Below are positions 33,049-33,880 of a stretch of DNA of 33,880 nt, one piece after another (within the stretch, counting starts at the first letter, position 1; each line of letters starts with the position of its first letter). The notes below the pieces were generated by a model. The model had not been told where the DNA came from and did not search any database. It saw nothing but the letters and a program-made list of their open reading frames with translations. This stretch comes from an uncultured Bacteroidota bacterium (lineage in GTDB: Bacteria > Bacteroidota > Bacteroidia > Chitinophagales > Chitinophagaceae), in NCBI GenBank assembly GCA_903924075.1, contig CAIYAG010000428.1, positions 1 to 33,880 on the forward strand, given 5' to 3'. The translations under genes and the position numbers were made by a program.

Positions 33049-33880
33049 AAAACAAGAAAACTATATCATATCAAAGCCGAATCCTCCATTTCTGAAATAA
33101 GCGATAGTATTCGCATACTGGCCAATTCTGATGAGAGTTTCAAATTAATCATCCAGAATATTTCCGATATAGTTACACTAGTTGATCGGCAGGGTAATTT
33201 TATATATAACAATAATGCATTGACAAGGGTGTTAGGATATACACCGGAAGAACTATATGGCAAAAGCATTATTGAATTAGTACATTCAGATGATAAAGAA
33301 CGAATTAATAAACGTTTTTCTGATCTATTATTTAAAGATGGCATTGGCGAATTGATCGAGTTTCGCTTTTTATCAAAATCAGGGATTTATCTTTTAATTG
33401 AAAGCATAGGAAATATTCAATTACACAATCCAGTCTTCCACGCCATCATATTAATTTCTAGAGATATTACTGAAAAGCGAAAAGTAGAAGATGCTATTAA
33501 GGCAAGTGAAGAAAAGTTAAGATCTCTGGTGCATAATATTTCAGATATTATCACGATTGTTTCCATTAGTGGAGAAATCCTTTATCAAAGTGCTTCTGCA
33601 AGACAATTGATGGGGTATGAAGAAAATGAATTAAGAAAAAGACAATTCATAGAACTTGTGCATCCTGAAGATTACCCTGGGCTCATGTTATCTTTTCAAA
33701 ATCTGATCAAGAATGGAGGCGTTAGTGAATTGATCGAGTTTAGAATCCTTAATAAAGATGGCAATTATTTTTATATCGAAGGGCAAGCAACAAACCAATT
33801 AGACAACCCTTATATCAAGGGGATAGTGATGAATTCCAGAGATATTTCTATTAGAAAGAAAGCGGAGGAAGAAAGAAAAA
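33049..33880 (+). CDS. Tandem-PAS sensor protein, partial (runs off right edge); start codon unresolved
   Basis: The frame is open from 33049 to the window end and encodes two PAS domains of about 126 residues: SFKLIIQNISDIVTLVD...LISRDITEKRK and KLRSLVHNISDIITIVS...MNSRDISIRKK. Each ends in a PAC-like motif, and a coiled-coil-like acidic/basic helix begins at the edge. A histidine kinase or similar output domain is likely but not visible. There is no ATG, GTG or TTG before the first PAS core: the first in-frame TTG is inside PAS1. An ATG at 33019 is in the same frame but is cut off by a TAA at 33046-33048 after nine codons. Either a rare start codon is used, the 5' end is mutated, or there is a sequence error. 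A palindrome lies just upstream. Confidence 0.7.

Overview
This is a chromosomal stretch of a low-GC Bacteroidota, most likely a Chitinophagaceae relative such as Sediminibacterium; that placement is inferred from protein character, not from a search. Supporting signs are GLPGLI-family and CarboxypepD-regulatory/plug/barrel outer-membrane proteins, the long IspG form, a fused IcmF mutase, signal peptides ending in -AQ, little evidence of Shine-Dalgarno sites, and repeated copies of the Bacteroidota -7 promoter element TAnnTTTG 15 to 20 nt before ATG codons. I see no rRNA, tRNA, CRISPR array, prophage, integrase or insertion sequence. Almost all the DNA is coding and no gene-free stretch exceeds about 215 bp.

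Layout. 1-5.8 kb (minus): a partial secreted YncE-like propeller protein, a secreted protein with a calcium-loop-like motif, the fused B12-dependent mutase IcmF, and a small secreted protein. 5.9-12 kb: an unknown membrane protein, a zinc-phospholipase-C-like protein with a barrel-like C-terminus coupled to a GNAT gene, an aldose epimerase, RidA, a 3HCDH C-domain protein followed by tsaB, and an ArsR regulator. 12-20.2 kb: a persulfide-dioxygenase-like MBL/rhodanese protein, then ispG-nadB-LpxL-type acyltransferase on the minus strand, a class D beta-lactamase and kbl. 20.3-21.4 kb: a GH53 galactanase lipoprotein.

22.1-28.5 kb is the most interesting region. An OmpR-type response regulator and its histidine kinase diverge from a GLPGLI-family protein, which converges on a TonB-type outer-membrane barrel protein. 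The promoter regions of the GLPGLI and barrel genes carry the same array of three TTAAC boxes, spaced 10 and 21 bp. The two genes meet at an inverted pair of matching 3' modules, each made of stop codon, GTGAAGA heptads, spacer and terminator hairpin. Two hairpin positions differ in a compensatory way. I read this as one regulatory unit: a two-component system controlling a periplasmic protein and an outer-membrane protein.

28.5-32.8 kb (minus): ygiD-like dioxygenase, YitT transporter-like protein, GIY-YIG protein, VOC protein and an acyl-CoA ligase, the first four tightly packed. At the right edge a tandem-PAS sensor gene begins without a visible conventional start codon and runs out of the window.
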